Origin: Megaustenia siamemsis
Taxonomy: Eukaryota > Mollusca > Gastropoda > Stylommatophora > Ariophantidae
Assembly: GCA_032433765.1 (NCBI GenBank)
Contig: JAVIAB010000124.1
Coordinates: 72,279,746-72,343,745, forward strand
Length of the DNA stretch: 64,000 bases
Reading direction: 5' to 3'
Shown: positions 63,392-64,000 of the stretch, one piece after another
Layout of the letters: the number at the start of each line of letters is the position of its first letter
Numbering within the stretch: the first letter of the stretch is position 1
Notes under the pieces: generated by a model
The model's input: the letters and a program-made list of their open reading frames with translations, nothing else
Database searches by the model: none
What the model was told of the DNA's origin: nothing
Made by a program: the position numbers and the translations under genes

Positions 63392-64000
63392 GGACCCATC
63401 TTCCTCTGTACCCTTCTCTCACCCCTACTCTTCTTCTCATCTCATATTTATGCTCATCTGCTCCTTGTCTTCACCCCTATCCTTCTGTACCCTTCCATCT
63501 CCCCCCCCCCCCCCCCCCCTTCTTTATCTTTTCTGCGTATTACCTTTTTATCCTTCTCCTCCTCATTGCTTTCTCCGTTTCCCCTCTTCCTTTCCTCTCC
63601 AGGCACTCCTGCCAGCGTATTATTCTCTGTGTATCCCCTCCGCTTCTCATCCTATCTTTTACCTGTCCTCCTCTGATGTATACTCCTCTTTGTATATATA
63701 TTCCTAGTATCCTCCTGAGTCTCTCCGTTCCCTACTTCTTTTCCTCGCTGGGCCCTACTTCTTTCGTTCCTTCTTTCTTTCACTTCCTCTCCTCATATTC
63801 CCCATTCCGGACTCTCTCAGTCCTTTTCATTTCTCTTCCCCCCCCTCCCTTCTTGTTAGGCCCCGTTATTTCTTGTTACCTTATATCCCCCCCCCCACCC
63901 TTTTTTTCTTGTACGACATTAGCTGTAGAAGCTGTTGTTTGGGTTTCTAGTTCTTTCTTCAGGTGTATGAACTCTGGTCAGTCATAGCCTCGTTTCCATT
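63392..64000 (+). other. PLE-2 3' region, C/T-rich
   Basis: Strongly pyrimidine-rich, with poly-C runs at about 63501-63518, 63840-63846 and 63889-63896. Open frames through it (Pro/Ser/Leu-rich) are compositional artefacts. Likely PLE 3' UTR, possibly running into the neighbouring sequence. Confidence 0.6.

Larger units (their letters stand above)
61477..64000 (+). mobile_element. PLE-2, Penelope-like element, coding-intact
   Basis: Starts where LINE-B homology stops (about 61476) and runs past the right edge. Base composition changes sharply to pyrimidine-rich, C-rich sequence. The element encodes an RT plus GIY-YIG frame (61496-63391) followed by a C/T-rich 3' region. No terminal repeat is visible inside the window. 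Confidence 0.85.

Noticed and set aside
63349..63987. A 212-codon Pro/Ser/Leu-rich protein
   Set aside because: It lies in C/T-rich non-coding sequence after the PLE stop codon and has no conserved motif. Composition alone keeps the frame open.

Overview
ORGANISM AND OVERVIEW. This is AT-rich animal nuclear DNA. There are no bacterial operons, rRNA or intact tRNA genes. Nearly everything recognisable is transposable-element sequence: non-LTR retrotransposons (LINEs) with an APE-type endonuclease and reverse transcriptase (RT), Penelope-like elements (PLEs) with a GIY-YIG domain, a hAT DNA transposon, an IS630/Tc1/mariner-type DNA transposon and several SINEs. Almost all copies are broken. The mix suits an invertebrate, perhaps a mollusc or other marine lineage, but that is a guess. 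Family labels LINE-A to LINE-H and SINE-1 to SINE-4 are local names defined here by sequence matches inside the window.

HOST GENE. Five short plus-strand exons (18362-18448, 23333-23383, 45094-45176, 46105-46260, 46539-46577) have splice-site consensus and compatible phases. From the ATG at 18364 they join into 138 codons with no stop. I do not recognise the protein. The TE pile-up between about 18.4 and 46.5 kb would be its introns.

LAYOUT. 0-8 kb: a decayed hAT transposon (1495-about 5400, minus) split by LINE-E (2627-4443); a LINE-A copy split by LINE-B (7000-8290). 8-18 kb: SINE-3, LINE-E pieces, a hammerhead-ribozyme-like segment (13570-13870), and LINE-C (14490-17045) with a 545-codon open RT frame. 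18-36 kb: tRNA-derived SINE-1, LINE-F with a terminal zinc knuckle, LINE-H with SINE-3 inside, and a nearly full-length LINE-D (about 26900-31945) containing an internally deleted LINE-A. 36-44 kb: a dead PLE (36723-39762) carrying a 429-bp tandem duplication that was then hit by LINE-A, and a nearly full-length LINE-B (39764-43600, minus) hit by another LINE-A. 44-56 kb: LINE fragments, the 3' exons, LINE-C and LINE-E. 56-64 kb: a LINE-B copy that received a complete TA-flanked DDE transposon (57403-59793, D2-E spacing 83 residues) and SINE-2 (59852-60113), followed by a PLE with an uninterrupted 631-codon RT plus GIY-YIG frame (61496-63391).

HOW THE PARTS RELATE. Target-site duplications (TSDs) seen directly at a dozen insertions give a relative chronology. 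LINE-A, ending in a conserved tail plus (TAGA)n, is the most recent inserter: it lies inside LINE-B, LINE-D, LINE-E and the PLE. SINE-2 ends in a LINE-A-like tail, so LINE-A machinery probably mobilised it. LINE-B and LINE-D end in (GATGAT)n-like tails, LINE-C in (GAA)n.
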